From NCBI RefSeq assembly GCF_000152705.1, contig NZ_CH672413.1, positions 3,503,046-3,567,045 on the forward strand: a stretch of 64,000 bases of DNA, written 5' to 3'. The position numbers were made by a program, and so were the translations under genes. A model generated the notes under the pieces. The model had not been told where the DNA came from. It saw only the letters and a program-made list of their open reading frames with translations, and did not search any database. Within the stretch, counting starts at the first letter, position 1. Every line of letters begins with the position of its first letter. This document shows, one piece after another, positions 21,186 through 30,119 of the stretch. Source of the stretch: Janibacter sp. HTCC2649 (GTDB taxonomy: Bacteria > Actinomycetota > Actinomycetes > Actinomycetales > Dermatophilaceae).

Positions 21186-22660
21186 CCACTCAACTCGAGG
21201 ATCAGCTCCGCGAGGTGCTGCGCGATGCGCCCGAACCCGACTGGCGCGCCCTGCGTGCAGCGATCGACACACGTGCAACAGGCAAACGACGCGCTCGTAT
21301 GCTGCGCGCCACCGTCGGCGGGGCGGCCGCCGCTGCCGCCGTGGTCGCCATCGCCGTGGGCGCGGCGAACTCGGCGATCTTCACGGGACAAGAGGCCACG
21401 CCAGCGAAGTCGAACCGTCCCACGGCGAGCGGGACCCCGTCGCCGTCAGTGCCGGCCACGACGGCGTTCGCGCCGCGCGTGAAGCTGGCCAATGGCGACT
21501 ACCGCATGCCGATGGCCTTCCCCGACGTCGCGCCCCAGGGTGCGGCAGCGCCAGCGGGGCTGGAGCGCGCTGCCACCAGTTCTGACATGGTTCCTCTGTC
21601 CCGGATGGCCTCCGTCGGCTGCCTGACAAACCCCGAAGCAGCGACGCCCCAGCCTTGGGGGAGCGACTCCTGGGACTACCGCCCGAAGGGAGAAGCGAAG
21701 GCGCCGGCCAGCGCGGAGGTCACCCTGACCGGCTGGCCCACCACCACGGCCGTGACAGCGATGCAGCAGCTCGCGGACAACTCCGGCGCCTGCGCCTTCA
21801 GCCGGCCCTTCCGGAAGGTCGCGTGGCCCGGACTCGCTGCCACTGAGGCAAACCAGTTCGTCGTCGAGGAGCCAGTGACGCCCGGCGGCAAGCGCTTCGT
21901 CGCCATTCGCCGAGTCGGAGACGTGACGGTTGACGCGTGGACCTCCGGCTCGGACGAAGCGCGTGCCCTCGCCGAGTCCCGTCGGCTCGTGGACGCAAGT
22001 GTCGACGCGCTTCTGGCGAGCAAGGCACTCGTCGAACCTCAACCTGCAGTCTGGTCGTGGCCCGATGGTCGCAGGGAAGCCTTTCCCGACGGGGCCGCCT
22101 TCATCCTGCCCGCCATCGCTCCGTCACCCGAGGCGGTCGGCACCCCCTCGCTCACCCGTGACGAGCCCTGGGGCAACTCCTCCATGGGGACCGTCCCTGT
22201 CTTCGGATCACAGGTGGGAGACCCGGCACATCCGGGTCAACGGGCCGTGGCCGTGCGCGAGGCCATGTACGTCCTGTCCGGGCCGGGTCTGGATGCCAAC
22301 AAGGGGGTGCTGCCTACGACGTCCGTGCTGTGGTCCTCCTTCCCCGATGGACAGAAGGCGTTCGACGAGATCGTGGCGAACCGTGGCACGGCCCGCTGGT
22401 TCAGCGCGCCCGTTCGAGAGGCGTGGGCGGGGCACGATGAAGCGACCACCTTCCTCGCCGATCAGGCCGACCAGTTCGATCCTCCCTTTCCGAAACAGAT
22501 CGCCCTCCGCCTCGAGGGCGACGTCCTCATAGCGGTGGTGGCACAGGGGCGGACGCAGGCCGAGGCTCGCACGATCGCCACCAGGCTCGCTGACGAGTCA
22601 GCCAAGAACCTCGCGAGCTTCGGGCGCGGCCCCGACGGTCGCCCCGGCAACGGCAAGTAG
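21182..22660 (+). CDS. Membrane-anchored partner of the ECF sigma factor (putative anti-sigma factor)
   Basis: 492 aa. Residues 1-40 are cytoplasmic (QLEDQLREVLRDAPEPDWRALRAAI), one helix follows (41-62, ATVGGAAAAAAVVAIAVGAA), then a long exported domain of about 430 residues with two Cys pairs' worth of Cys and no family I recognise (WDYRPKGEAKAPASAEVTL; WSWPDGRREAFPDGAAFIL). The topology and the ATGA coupling to the sigma gene fit an anti-sigma factor with a large sensor domain, but the short inner part lacks a zinc HxxxCxxC motif, so the anti-sigma role is inference. Confidence 0.65.
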   Translation: MTTQLEDQLREVLRDAPEPDWRALRAAIDTRATGKRRARMLRATVGGAAAAAAVVAIAVGAANSAIFTGQEATPAKSNRPTASGTPSPSVPATTAFAPRVKLANGDYRMPMAFPDVAPQGAAAPAGLERAATSSDMVPLSRMASVGCLTNPEAATPQPWGSDSWDYRPKGEAKAPASAEVTLTGWPTTTAVTAMQQLADNSGACAFSRPFRKVAWPGLAATEANQFVVEEPVTPGGKRFVAIRRVGDVTVDAWTSGSDEARALAESRRLVDASVDALLASKALVEPQPAVWSWPDGRREAFPDGAAFILPAIAPSPEAVGTPSLTRDEPWGNSSMGTVPVFGSQVGDPAHPGQRAVAVREAMYVLSGPGLDANKGVLPTTSVLWSSFPDGQKAFDEIVANRGTARWFSAPVREAWAGHDEATTFLADQADQFDPPFPKQIALRLEGDVLIAVVAQGRTQAEARTIATRLADESAKNLASFGRGPDGRPGNGK

Positions 22661-22667
22661 CGTCGGT

Positions 22668-23393
22668 TTAGGCCTTGGCGTAGATGCTGACGTGGGCGTC
22701 GTTGCCGGTGTAGGGCTGGCGCTGCCATCCGCCCCAGCGCTCGACGAGTTCCAGTCCGGCTATGCGGGCCATGAGATCCAGTTCGCTGGGCCACGCCAGT
22801 CGGCAGGCGATCGGCGCGAAACGTATGCCATCCGCCGCGATCCGCACGTGGTTCTCGTCGAGGACCTGCGTCGCCGGGTCGTAGGAGCAGACGTCGAGAG
22901 TGACCGCGTCCGCCTCCACCCGCTCGGGGCGGGTGTAGGAGTGGATCGGCAACCACGCGCTCGGCACGGCAGCCTCGATGACGAAGGCGCCGTCGTGGTC
23001 GAGGTGGCGCGCGGCGTTCTCGAAGCACTCCACCTGACCGTCCTGGGTGAGGATGTTGAAGATCGTGTTGTAGACGAGGTAGACGAGTCCGTATCTCCGG
23101 TCCATCGAGGTCGTCGCCATGTCGCCGACGCGCACGTCGAGCTCGGCACCTCCGGGTCGCGTCCGCAGCACGTCGACCATCGACTGCGACAGCTCGATGC
23201 CGTCAACGCGAACACCCCTGCGCGACAGGGGAAGTGCCACCCGGCCGGCGCCGATGGCGAACTCCAGGGCAGCTCGCCCCGACGCGAGCCCGGCGAGGAA
23301 ATCGGCGCAAGCGTCCTCGTCGCCGCGCACATGGGCTTCTTGGAGCGCTGCGACCTCTGGGCCGAAGCTGGTCTCTGGCGTGAATCCCTGCAT
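22668..23393 (-). CDS. Class I SAM-dependent methyltransferase
   Basis: 241 aa. Motif I is LEFAIGAGRVALPLSRRGVR, followed by VDGIELSQSMVDVLRTRPGG and DVRVGDMATTSMDRRYGLVY; the rest fits the methyltransferase-25 type. Substrate unknown. Start set at the Met of MQGFTPETSFGP (23393), because a -10-like TTTATT on the minus strand (near 23434) lies just upstream; Met at 23444 (MGLFGRD) is the alternative. Divergent from the tandem-GNAT gene and tail-to-tail with the sigma-factor operon. Confidence 0.82.
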   Translation of the reverse strand: MQGFTPETSFGPEVAALQEAHVRGDEDACADFLAGLASGRAALEFAIGAGRVALPLSRRGVRVDGIELSQSMVDVLRTRPGGAELDVRVGDMATTSMDRRYGLVYLVYNTIFNILTQDGQVECFENAARHLDHDGAFVIEAAVPSAWLPIHSYTRPERVEADAVTLDVCSYDPATQVLDENHVRIAADGIRFAPIACRLAWPSELDLMARIAGLELVERWGGWQRQPYTGNDAHVSIYAKA

Positions 23394-23481
23394 GGCCCCG
23401 AGTCTGGAGCGATGACGCGCCGCATCGCGACCGAATAAACCCATTGGCTCGGCGCATGCCCGAGCGTGGACGATGGGGCGT

Positions 23482-24477
23482 ATGGGTATCCGCATCGTTC
23501 CAGTCACCACGCTCGACCCGGCGCAGGCCGAGCTGGCGCAGGCGTGGAACGAGGCAACCATCGTCTCGACGGCGGCAACGATGGGCGAGGACCACGATGC
23601 CCGTTCACTGGCTTCTCACCGCGTGCGCGAGGAGTCCCCGAACTGGGACCACCGTTACCTCGCCGCCATCGACGACGAGGCCAGAGTGGTCGCCAGTGCC
23701 GCGCTCGCCCTGCCCCTGCGCGACAACCTCCAGCTCGCCCTCTTCCGGATCGACGTCCTCCCGGAGCGCCGCCGTCACGGCATCGGGACAACCCTGCTCG
23801 AGCACCTCACCCAGCTGGCCCGTGATGCCGGGCGTACCTCGCTCGCCGCAGAGACGGCATACCCGAAGGACGGAACGGATCCGGGCGAAGCGTTCGCACG
23901 CCGCAACGGGTTCGATCTCGCCCAGACGAACCACCGCAACGACCTGGACGTCACGGCATACGCCTGGGAAAAACGTTCGGAGACAGCGGAGTACGCGATC
24001 GAGACCTCGACCGACGACACGCTCGACGAGTGGCTCTTGGACCGCGCGATCCTCCAGCAGCGGATGAGTACAGACGCCCCGATCGGCGAGCTCGACCTCG
24101 AGGAGGAGGACTGGGACGCCGAACGGCTCAGGGGCGAACGGCAAGCGAGCCGCAAGAGCGGCCGCCGCGTGATCGAGTCCGTCGCGCGTCACCTCGCAAC
24201 CGACCACCTCGTCGCCTTCACGCAGCTGCAGGTCCCGACGGCGGAACCCGAGCTCGCCTATCAACACGACACGATCGTGCTGCGCGAGCACCGTGGGCAC
24301 GGTCTCGGCGCAGCCCTCAAGGTGGCCAACCTGCGCGCCCTGCGCGCTGAGTTCCCGCAGACCCGCACCGTCCGCACCTGGAACGCCGTCGAGAACGCAC
24401 CGATGATCGCCGTCAACGAAGCCCTCGGCCACCGCACCACCGCCATCGAACGGGAGTGGCAGAAGCGGCTCGCCTGA
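23482..24477 (+). CDS. Tandem GNAT acetyltransferase
   Basis: 331 aa, two GNAT domains. First domain, residues 1-155: FRIDVLPERRRHGIGTTLLEHLTQLA. Second, about 165-331: HDTIVLREHRGHGLGAALKV and VRTWNAVENAPMIAVNEALGHR. Tandem GNAT proteins of this kind occur widely in actinobacteria; mycothiol synthase has the same two-domain plan, but this protein lacks clear MshD features. Start at ATG 23482 or 23473 (nine bases earlier, in frame); neither has a strong ribosome site. Confidence 0.8.
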   Translation: MGIRIVPVTTLDPAQAELAQAWNEATIVSTAATMGEDHDARSLASHRVREESPNWDHRYLAAIDDEARVVASAALALPLRDNLQLALFRIDVLPERRRHGIGTTLLEHLTQLARDAGRTSLAAETAYPKDGTDPGEAFARRNGFDLAQTNHRNDLDVTAYAWEKRSETAEYAIETSTDDTLDEWLLDRAILQQRMSTDAPIGELDLEEEDWDAERLRGERQASRKSGRRVIESVARHLATDHLVAFTQLQVPTAEPELAYQHDTIVLREHRGHGLGAALKVANLRALRAEFPQTRTVRTWNAVENAPMIAVNEALGHRTTAIEREWQKRLA

Positions 24478-24498
24478 AGTGACGCCGACCACGCGGCA

Positions 24499-24504
24499 TA
24501 CGCT
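24499..24504 (+). promoter_or_regulatory. -10 box of metB, leaderless arrangement
   Basis: TACGCT, then six bases and the ATG of metB. The box overlaps an octamer copy (CGGCATAC, 24494-24501). No ribosome site. Confidence 0.5.
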
Positions 24505-24510
24505 GTCGGC

Positions 24511-25698
24511 ATGACTGACGACACCCTCGGCTTCTCCACCCGCGCCCTCCACGCCGGGCAGGACCCTGACCCCACGACGGGCGCCGTCGTCACCCCGATC
24601 TACCAGACCTCGACCTACAAGCAGGACGGGATCGGCGGCTTCCGCAACGGCTACGAGTACAGCCGCAGCGCCAACCCCACCCGCACCGCGCTCGAGACCG
24701 GTTTTGCGGCCCTCGAGCAGGGTGAGCGCGGGTTCGCCTTCGCGTCGGGACTCGCCGCCGAGGACGCGATCCTTCGCGCGCTGCTCAGCCCCGGTGATCA
24801 TGTCGTCGTGCCGTCGGACGCCTACGGCGGCACCTACCGCCTGTTCAACAAGGTCCTCAAGCACTGGGGCGTCGAGCACACGATCGCGGCCATCGCCGAC
24901 AACGACGCCGTGCGTGCCGCGATCCAGCCGGGCAAGACCCGCATCATCTGGGTCGAGACGCCGACCAACCCCATGCTGAGCATCGCCGACATCAAGGCCC
25001 TGGCCGAGATCGCGCACGAAGCTGGCGCGCTGCTCGTCGTCGACAACACGTTCGCGTCGCCCTACCTCCAGCAGCCGCTCGCTGATGGTGCCGACGTCGT
25101 CATGCACTCGACGACGAAGTATTGCGGCGGCCACTCCGACGTCGTCGGCGGCGCTGTCGTGGTCGGCCACGGGGTCACGGTGCCGTGGTTCGACAACGAG
25201 TCCGCGAGCGACCGGATCGGGTTCCACCAGAACTCCATGGGTGCCATCGCCGGACCCTTCGACTCGTGGATCGTCCAGCGCGGGCTCAAGACCCTGGCCA
25301 TCCGCATGGAGCGCCACTGCGACAACGCCGAGAAGATCGTCGAGTTCCTCCAGGGCCACGACGGCGTCACGGCCGTGCACTACCCGGGCCTGCCCGAGCA
25401 CCCCGGCCACGAGGTCGCCAAGCGTCAGATGAAGCGCTTCGGCGGCATGGTCGCGTTCCGCGTCAAGGGTGGCGAGGACGTCGCGGTCAAGGTCTGTGGC
25501 GAGACCCAGATCTGGACCCTCGGCGAGTCCCTCGGCGGCGTCGAGTCGCTCATCGAGCACCCCGGCCGCATGACCCACGCCTCCGTCGCCGGTACCGAGC
25601 TCGAGGTGCCCTCGGACATGATCCGGCTCTCCGTCGGCATCGAGGACGTCGAAGACCTCATCGCCGACCTCAAGCAGGCCCTCGACCGCCTCACCTGA
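24511..25698 (+). CDS. metB: Cystathionine gamma-synthase / gamma-lyase family
   Basis: 395 aa, Cys/Met-metabolism PLP enzyme (fold type I). DTLGFSTRALHAGQDPDPTTGAV start, YSRSANPTRTALE, the Tyr in SDAYGGTYRLF and the PLP Lys in MHSTTKYCGGHSD are all present; C-terminal SLGGVESLIEHPGRMTHAS is characteristic. It makes cystathionine from O-acyl-homoserine and cysteine, or cleaves it. With cbs at 12.1 kb the cell can run transsulfuration; direction cannot be told from sequence. The MutL-type gene follows after three bases. Confidence 0.92.
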   Translation: MTDDTLGFSTRALHAGQDPDPTTGAVVTPIYQTSTYKQDGIGGFRNGYEYSRSANPTRTALETGFAALEQGERGFAFASGLAAEDAILRALLSPGDHVVVPSDAYGGTYRLFNKVLKHWGVEHTIAAIADNDAVRAAIQPGKTRIIWVETPTNPMLSIADIKALAEIAHEAGALLVVDNTFASPYLQQPLADGADVVMHSTTKYCGGHSDVVGGAVVVGHGVTVPWFDNESASDRIGFHQNSMGAIAGPFDSWIVQRGLKTLAIRMERHCDNAEKIVEFLQGHDGVTAVHYPGLPEHPGHEVAKRQMKRFGGMVAFRVKGGEDVAVKVCGETQIWTLGESLGGVESLIEHPGRMTHASVAGTELEVPSDMIRLSVGIEDVEDLIADLKQALDRLT

Positions 25699-25701
25699 CC
25701 T

Positions 25702-27027
25702 GTGCCTTCTCGTGATGCAGGGCTCGTCCTGTGCGTCGACGTCGGGTCGACCTTCACCAAGGCTGTCCTCGTCGACGTCACGTCGGGCGCCCTCGTGGGC
25801 GCGGCGTCGCACCCGACGACGATCGAGTCGGACGTCATGGACGGAGTCGATCGGGTATGCCGTGAGCTCGCCTCCCACGGACCCGTCACCGAGACGCTCG
25901 TGTGCTCGTCCGCGGGCGGCGGGCTGCGCATCGCCGTGGTGGGTTATGAACGCGAGGTCACGGCCGAGGCCGGGCACCGCGTCGCCCTGTCAGCCGGTGG
26001 GAGGGTCGTCCACGTCTCGTCGGGATCGCTGACGGGGGAGGGGGTGCGCGAGCTGCGCGCGGCCGCTCCTGACCTGGTGCTCCTCGTGGGTGGCACGGAC
26101 GGTGGCAACGCAGAGGTGTTGCGGCACAATGCAACTCGACTTGCCAGCGCCCGTGTCACGATGCCCATCGTCGTCGCCGGGAACGCCGACGTCGCCGACG
26201 AGGTGTCGGCCGAGCTGGCTCGCACCGGGCGTCGTCACACGGTCACGAGCAACGTCCTGCCCCGCATCGGCGTCATCGCACCGGACGCCGCGCGAGGTGC
26301 GATCCGGGCCGCGTTCCTCGAGCACGTCATCGGCGGCAAGGGGCTGTCGCGCGGGCGCGGGTTCACGGAGCTGGTCCGCGCAGCGACCCCCGATGCCGTC
26401 CTCCAGGGCGTCGAGCTCCTGGCCGACGTGCGCGGTGAGGACGTCATGGTCATCGACATCGGCGGCGCGACCACCGACGTCTACTCCGTCCTTCGCCCCC
26501 AGGGCGAGGACGCCGAGATCGAGCGCGACGTCGCCGGATCCATGTGGCACGAACGCACCGTCGAGGCCGACCTCGGCATGCGCTGGAACGCCCTCGGCGT
26601 CGTCGAGGCCGCCTCTCGCGAGCACCTCTCGCTGTCCTCCGGAACGCAGGAGTATGCCGTGCAGGTCACCTCTGACACGGCGCACCGGGCGTCGACCCCG
26701 GGGGAGTGGGAGCACGAGGCCGAGCTGGCCCGGGTCGCCGCCACCGTGGCCGCCCGCCGCCACGGTCGTCCGCGAGTCGTCGGCGATCGGCCGCGACCGC
26801 TGGCCGATGTGGGGCTCGTGCTCGGCTCGGGTGGGGTGCTCAGGCACGGACCGGACGCGGTGGCCGGTGGGGTGCTCAACGCGGTGGTGACCGACCACGC
26901 CGGTGGGTGGACGGTCCCGGCGGCGGCAGCGCAGGCCGTCGACACGGCATACCTGCTCTTTGCCTGTGGTCTGCTCGCGCAGGGGCACCCTGCCGCAGCG
27001 CGCACGCTCGCGGCGACCATCGCCTGA
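25702..27027 (+). CDS. MutL/GlmL-type ASKHA ATPase (B12-mutase accessory family)
   Basis: 441 aa, GTG start three bases after the metB stop. ASKHA motifs: VLCVDVGSTFTKAVLVDV at the N-terminus, TLVCSSAGGGLRIAVVGYE, LLVGGTDGGNAEVLRHN and VMVIDIGGATTDVYSV near residue 255. This is the family named after MutL of glutamate mutase, also found with lysine or ornithine aminomutases, thought to reactivate B12-dependent mutases. No mutase subunit or B12-binding domain is in this window, so here it is an orphan joined to metB. Annotators sometimes mistake it for the mismatch-repair protein of the same name. Confidence 0.82.
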   Translation: MPSRDAGLVLCVDVGSTFTKAVLVDVTSGALVGAASHPTTIESDVMDGVDRVCRELASHGPVTETLVCSSAGGGLRIAVVGYEREVTAEAGHRVALSAGGRVVHVSSGSLTGEGVRELRAAAPDLVLLVGGTDGGNAEVLRHNATRLASARVTMPIVVAGNADVADEVSAELARTGRRHTVTSNVLPRIGVIAPDAARGAIRAAFLEHVIGGKGLSRGRGFTELVRAATPDAVLQGVELLADVRGEDVMVIDIGGATTDVYSVLRPQGEDAEIERDVAGSMWHERTVEADLGMRWNALGVVEAASREHLSLSSGTQEYAVQVTSDTAHRASTPGEWEHEAELARVAATVAARRHGRPRVVGDRPRPLADVGLVLGSGGVLRHGPDAVAGGVLNAVVTDHAGGWTVPAAAAQAVDTAYLLFACGLLAQGHPAAARTLAATIA

Positions 27028-27070
27028 GGGCTGGTCCGAAATTGGGTGGGCGCTGAGTTCCTAACCAGAG

Positions 27071-28470
27071 TCAAGCCACTTGGCGGCTCGTAGGCTTGGT
27101 GTTGGCGGGCCCGGATGTTGGAGCGCTTTGCGACTTCTGTGACTCCGGGCTCGCCGCCTGCTTGCGGCGGTCGCGCATCTGCTTGTGGCGGAGGTTGTCG
27201 CGGTGCCGCGCAGGGATCTGGTATCGCTCTTTGACGATGGCTCGGCCCTCGGCTTCGGTGATGGGGGTGCCGTCGACGTCGCGTAGGGCGTAGGGCTGGC
27301 CGGTGCGCATGCAGGTCGCGATGCGGGTGAGCAGTTGGGTGGCCAGGTGGCAGATCGCGGAGTCATGGTGGCGGTCGCCGACCATCAGTCGCTGGTATTT
27401 CGCGGCGATCTGCGGGTCGATCTTGCGGGCTTGGTCGGCGGCGGTGAACAACATTTCGCGCAGCAGGGGGTCGCCGGCTTTGGTGATTGAGGACTCGACC
27501 TTGCGGACCCCGGACTGGCTGACTTTGGGGACCAGCCCGGTGTAGGCGCGGATCGCGGCCAGCGAAGTGAACCGGTGCGGGTCGCCGATCCGGCCGGCGA
27601 TGACGGCGCTGATCACCGGGCCCACTCCGGGGGCGGAGGCCACGATGCCCTGGGGGTCGGCTTCGGCGTAGAGGTTCGCGACCCGCTCGTCGATCTGCTT
27701 GATCTGACGGGTCAGGAACAAGGCTTGCTCGGCCTCGTGGCCGATGTCGTCGGCGAGCTCGGCAAAGTCCATCCCGGCAGGTCCCCACAGGGCGAGGGTG
27801 TCTTTGGCTGCCACGACCAGTCCTGCTGCGTGATCCTGACGCCACGCACCGCGCGAACGAGCGATCAGGAACCTGGCCAGCCGTGCCTGACCGAGCCGGA
27901 TCACCGCGTTCGGGTCGGCATAGCGGGCCAGAACTCGAGCGCAGCGATGCCATAGTTCGACCCGAGCACCTCGTACCAGGCAGGGCCCAGGAGCTCGACC
28001 AGAGCGTCGAGCCGGGAGTAGACCGCAGTGCGGCGCTTGACCATCGTCGAGCGCTGCTTGACCAGCCGCCGTAGCGCGTCGGCTGGTCCCTGGCCGGAAT
28101 ACTCACGCAAGCCTTCGGGGTGCAGCATCGGCAACCTGGCGAGCAGTTCAGAGTCGATCCGGTCGTTCTTGGTGTGCTTGGAGTAGTACTTCCGCAGGTC
28201 CGCCGACTGCGTCGTCGGGACCATCACCACCCGGGCTCCGCGACGCCGGAACCATTCCGCGACCACGATCCACGCATTGCGGGTGGGCTCAACAACGACC
28301 GTCAAATCGCCCGGGTCACAAAGGCCCAGATCGGCCCACAACCGATCAAGATCCGCGGGCCGGGTCCAGAACTTTCTGCCCCGCCACACGGTCGCGCCAT
28401 CGCGTACGAGTGTCGCTTGATGCGCAGCCCTGCAGGCCACGTCGATACCCAATGTCAATACCATCGTCAC
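27071..28470 (-). pseudogene. IS110 transposase split by a one-base frameshift
   Basis: The first part (28470-27901, 189 codons) holds the RuvC-like DEDD domain: D10 in LGIDVACR, E61 in VVVEPTRNAW, D103 and D106 in KNDRIDSE. The second part (27904-27071, 277 codons) is the Tnp domain with APGVGPVISAVIAGRIGDP, RAYTGLVPKVSQSG and the Ser of QSG. The frames switch near 27930. Adding one C after the codons for ALEF restores an unbroken reading ALEFLARYADPNAVIRLGQA, so a single-base deletion is the simplest cause. The two parts overlap by GTGA. Programmed frameshifting is not expected for IS110. Confidence 0.85.
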
Positions 28471-28477
28471 CGCTCCT

Positions 28478-28510
28478 GTCAGTCGGATCCTGATCCATCA
28501 GGTGACTGAC
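28478..28510 (-). ncRNA. Structured non-coding end of the IS110 element (possible bridge RNA region)
   Basis: Directly upstream of the transposase start. GTCAGTC (28478-28484) pairs with GACTGAC (28504-28510), and inside it CCTGAT pairs with ATCAGG, giving a two-step stem. IS110 elements encode a bridge RNA in the non-coding end next to the recombinase; this region is the right place and size. The RNA itself is inferred, not seen. Confidence 0.35.
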
Positions 28511-28709
28511 CCTCGCGGCCGCGGCCCAGACATTCTCTAAGCAGGAGTCCACGCCAACCGGCTGGCTCCAAGTTCCCGAACAGGGACACCGCATCGACCA
28601 GACACCGGCTCGCGGACGACCACTCAGCGCTCAGGGATCACCACGTGTCCCGGTCGGTGGTTCGGCCGCCCGCGAACCTACCCCAACGCTAAATGTCGGT
28701 GGCTCGCCC

Positions 28710-28715
28710 TACGCT
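28710..28715 (+). promoter_or_regulatory. -10 box of the VOC-ABC operon, leaderless arrangement
   Basis: TACGCT, seven bases, then ATG at 28723. No ribosome site. Confidence 0.45.
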
Positions 28716-28722
28716 CGCAGGC

Positions 28723-29151
28723 ATGAGTGAAGACGCCGCTCCTGTCCGACCCGACCTCCGCCTCGACGTCGTGGTGCTCGACTGCCCCGACCCCCTCGCC
28801 CTGGCCCGCTTCTACGGCGACATCCTGGGGTGGACGCTGGAGGAGGGCTCCGACGGCGAGTGGGCCACGCTCGAGCCGCCCGGTGGTGGCATCAAGCATG
28901 GACAGGCCGGCGGCGGCACGTCCTTGGGCTTCCAGCGCATCGACGACTTCGTCGCGCCCACCTGGCCCGGTGGCGCCCACCCGCAGCAGTTCCACCTCGA
29001 CTTCGTCGTGCCCGTCATCCCCGAGGCCGAGCCGGCCGTGCTCGCCGCGGGAGCGACCGTGGCCGCGGACCAGCCCAGCGAAGATGGCGGTTTCAGGGTC
29101 TACCTCGATCCGGCCGGACACCCGTTCTGCCTGTGTGGGAAGGCGAGCTGA
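28723..29151 (+). CDS. VOC family protein (glyoxalase-like)
   Basis: 142 aa. Two beta-alpha-beta-beta-beta modules: RLDVVVLDCPDPLALARFYGDILGW and QQFHLDFVVPVIPEAEPAVL, ending with VYLDPAGHPFCLC, whose His/Glu positions commonly bind metal. Reaction unknown; many actinobacterial paralogues exist, some giving resistance to drugs by binding them. The stop overlaps the next gene (TGATG), linking it to an exporter. Confidence 0.88.
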   Translation: MSEDAAPVRPDLRLDVVVLDCPDPLALARFYGDILGWTLEEGSDGEWATLEPPGGGIKHGQAGGGTSLGFQRIDDFVAPTWPGGAHPQQFHLDFVVPVIPEAEPAVLAAGATVAADQPSEDGGFRVYLDPAGHPFCLCGKAS

Positions 29152-30119
29152 TGAAGGAGCTCGTCATCGAGGCCGAGAACCTCGTCAAGAGGTTCGGTGA
29201 CTTCACCGCCGTCGACGACGTGAGCTTCGCCGTGCCGAAGGGTTCGGTCTTCGGTCTCCTCGGGCCCAACGGCGCGGGCAAGACGACGACCGTGCGGATG
29301 ATGACGACGCTGGCGGTCCCCACGAGTGGCTCCGCCCGGGTCGCCGGCCACGACGTCGTCAGGGAACCCGAGGCGGTGCGCGCGAGCATGGGCCTCACCG
29401 CCCAGAGCGCCACCGTCGACGACCTCCTCACCGGGCGTGAGAACCTCCGCCTCATCGGCGACCTCTACGGCCTGGACCGGAAGTTCGTCCGCAAGCGATC
29501 CGACGAGCTGCTCGAGCAGTTCTCGCTCACGGACGCGGGCGACAAGGTCGTCAAGGACTACTCCGGCGGCATGCGGCGCCGCATCGACCTCGCGGTCAGC
29601 CTCATCGCCCACCCACCGGTGCTGTTCCTCGACGAGCCCACGACCGGCCTGGATCCGCGCAGTCGAGTCGAGCTCTGGGACGTGCTGCGGGACCTCGTGC
29701 GAGACGGCACGACGTTGCTGCTCACGACCCAGTACCTCGACGAGGCGGATCAGCTCGCCGACAACATCGTCGTCATCGACCAGGGCCGGATCATCGCCCA
29801 GGGCACTCCGCTGGAGCTCAAGAACCAGTCCGGGGCCGCGAGCCTGGTCGTGACGGTCTCGCGCCACGACGAGGTCCACCAGGCCGCCGAGCTGCTTCGC
29901 GGCGTGGTGGGCGAGGTCCACGTCGACGCCGACGCCCGCAAGCTCACGGCACCCGGTGGGGACGTCCCCGCCCTCACCCGGATCGCCGCCCAGCTGGACG
30001 AAGCCGGCATCGAGGTGGACGACCTCGGGATGCAACGCCCCAGCCTCGACGACGTCTTCCTCGCCCTCACGGGCCACAAGGCCGAAGACACGAGCAACAA
30101 GGAAGAGGTGTCGGCATGA
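29151..30119 (+). CDS. ABC transporter ATPase, DrrA-type (drug export)
   Basis: 322 aa. Walker A GLLGPNGAGKTTTVR, Q-loop LTAQSATVDDLLTGRENL, signature YSGGMRRRIDLAVSL, Walker B PVLFLDEPTTGLDPRSR and switch His replaced by Gln in LLTTQYLDEADQLAD, as is normal for the DrrA subfamily. The C-terminal 90 residues carry the usual DrrA extension. With the following permease it forms an exporter of the daunorubicin-resistance type; substrate unknown. ATG shares one base with the VOC stop. Confidence 0.93.
   Translation: MKELVIEAENLVKRFGDFTAVDDVSFAVPKGSVFGLLGPNGAGKTTTVRMMTTLAVPTSGSARVAGHDVVREPEAVRASMGLTAQSATVDDLLTGRENLRLIGDLYGLDRKFVRKRSDELLEQFSLTDAGDKVVKDYSGGMRRRIDLAVSLIAHPPVLFLDEPTTGLDPRSRVELWDVLRDLVRDGTTLLLTTQYLDEADQLADNIVVIDQGRIIAQGTPLELKNQSGAASLVVTVSRHDEVHQAAELLRGVVGEVHVDADARKLTAPGGDVPALTRIAAQLDEAGIEVDDLGMQRPSLDDVFLALTGHKAEDTSNKEEVSA

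Larger units (their letters stand above)
27045..28690 (-). mobile_element. IS110-family insertion sequence, boundaries approximate
   Basis: Contains a broken IS110 transposase gene (27071-28470) and about 200 bases of non-coding DNA upstream of it (28471-28690). IS110 elements lack conspicuous terminal inverted repeats, and none is visible, so the ends are only bracketed: one between the mutL-type stop (27027) and 27070, the other before the VOC promoter (28710). It lies between a metB operon and a VOC-ABC operon. Confidence 0.8.

Noticed and set aside
25702-27027. DNA mismatch repair MutL
   Set aside because: The fold motifs are of the ASKHA sugar-kinase type; no GHKL ATPase motifs are present.
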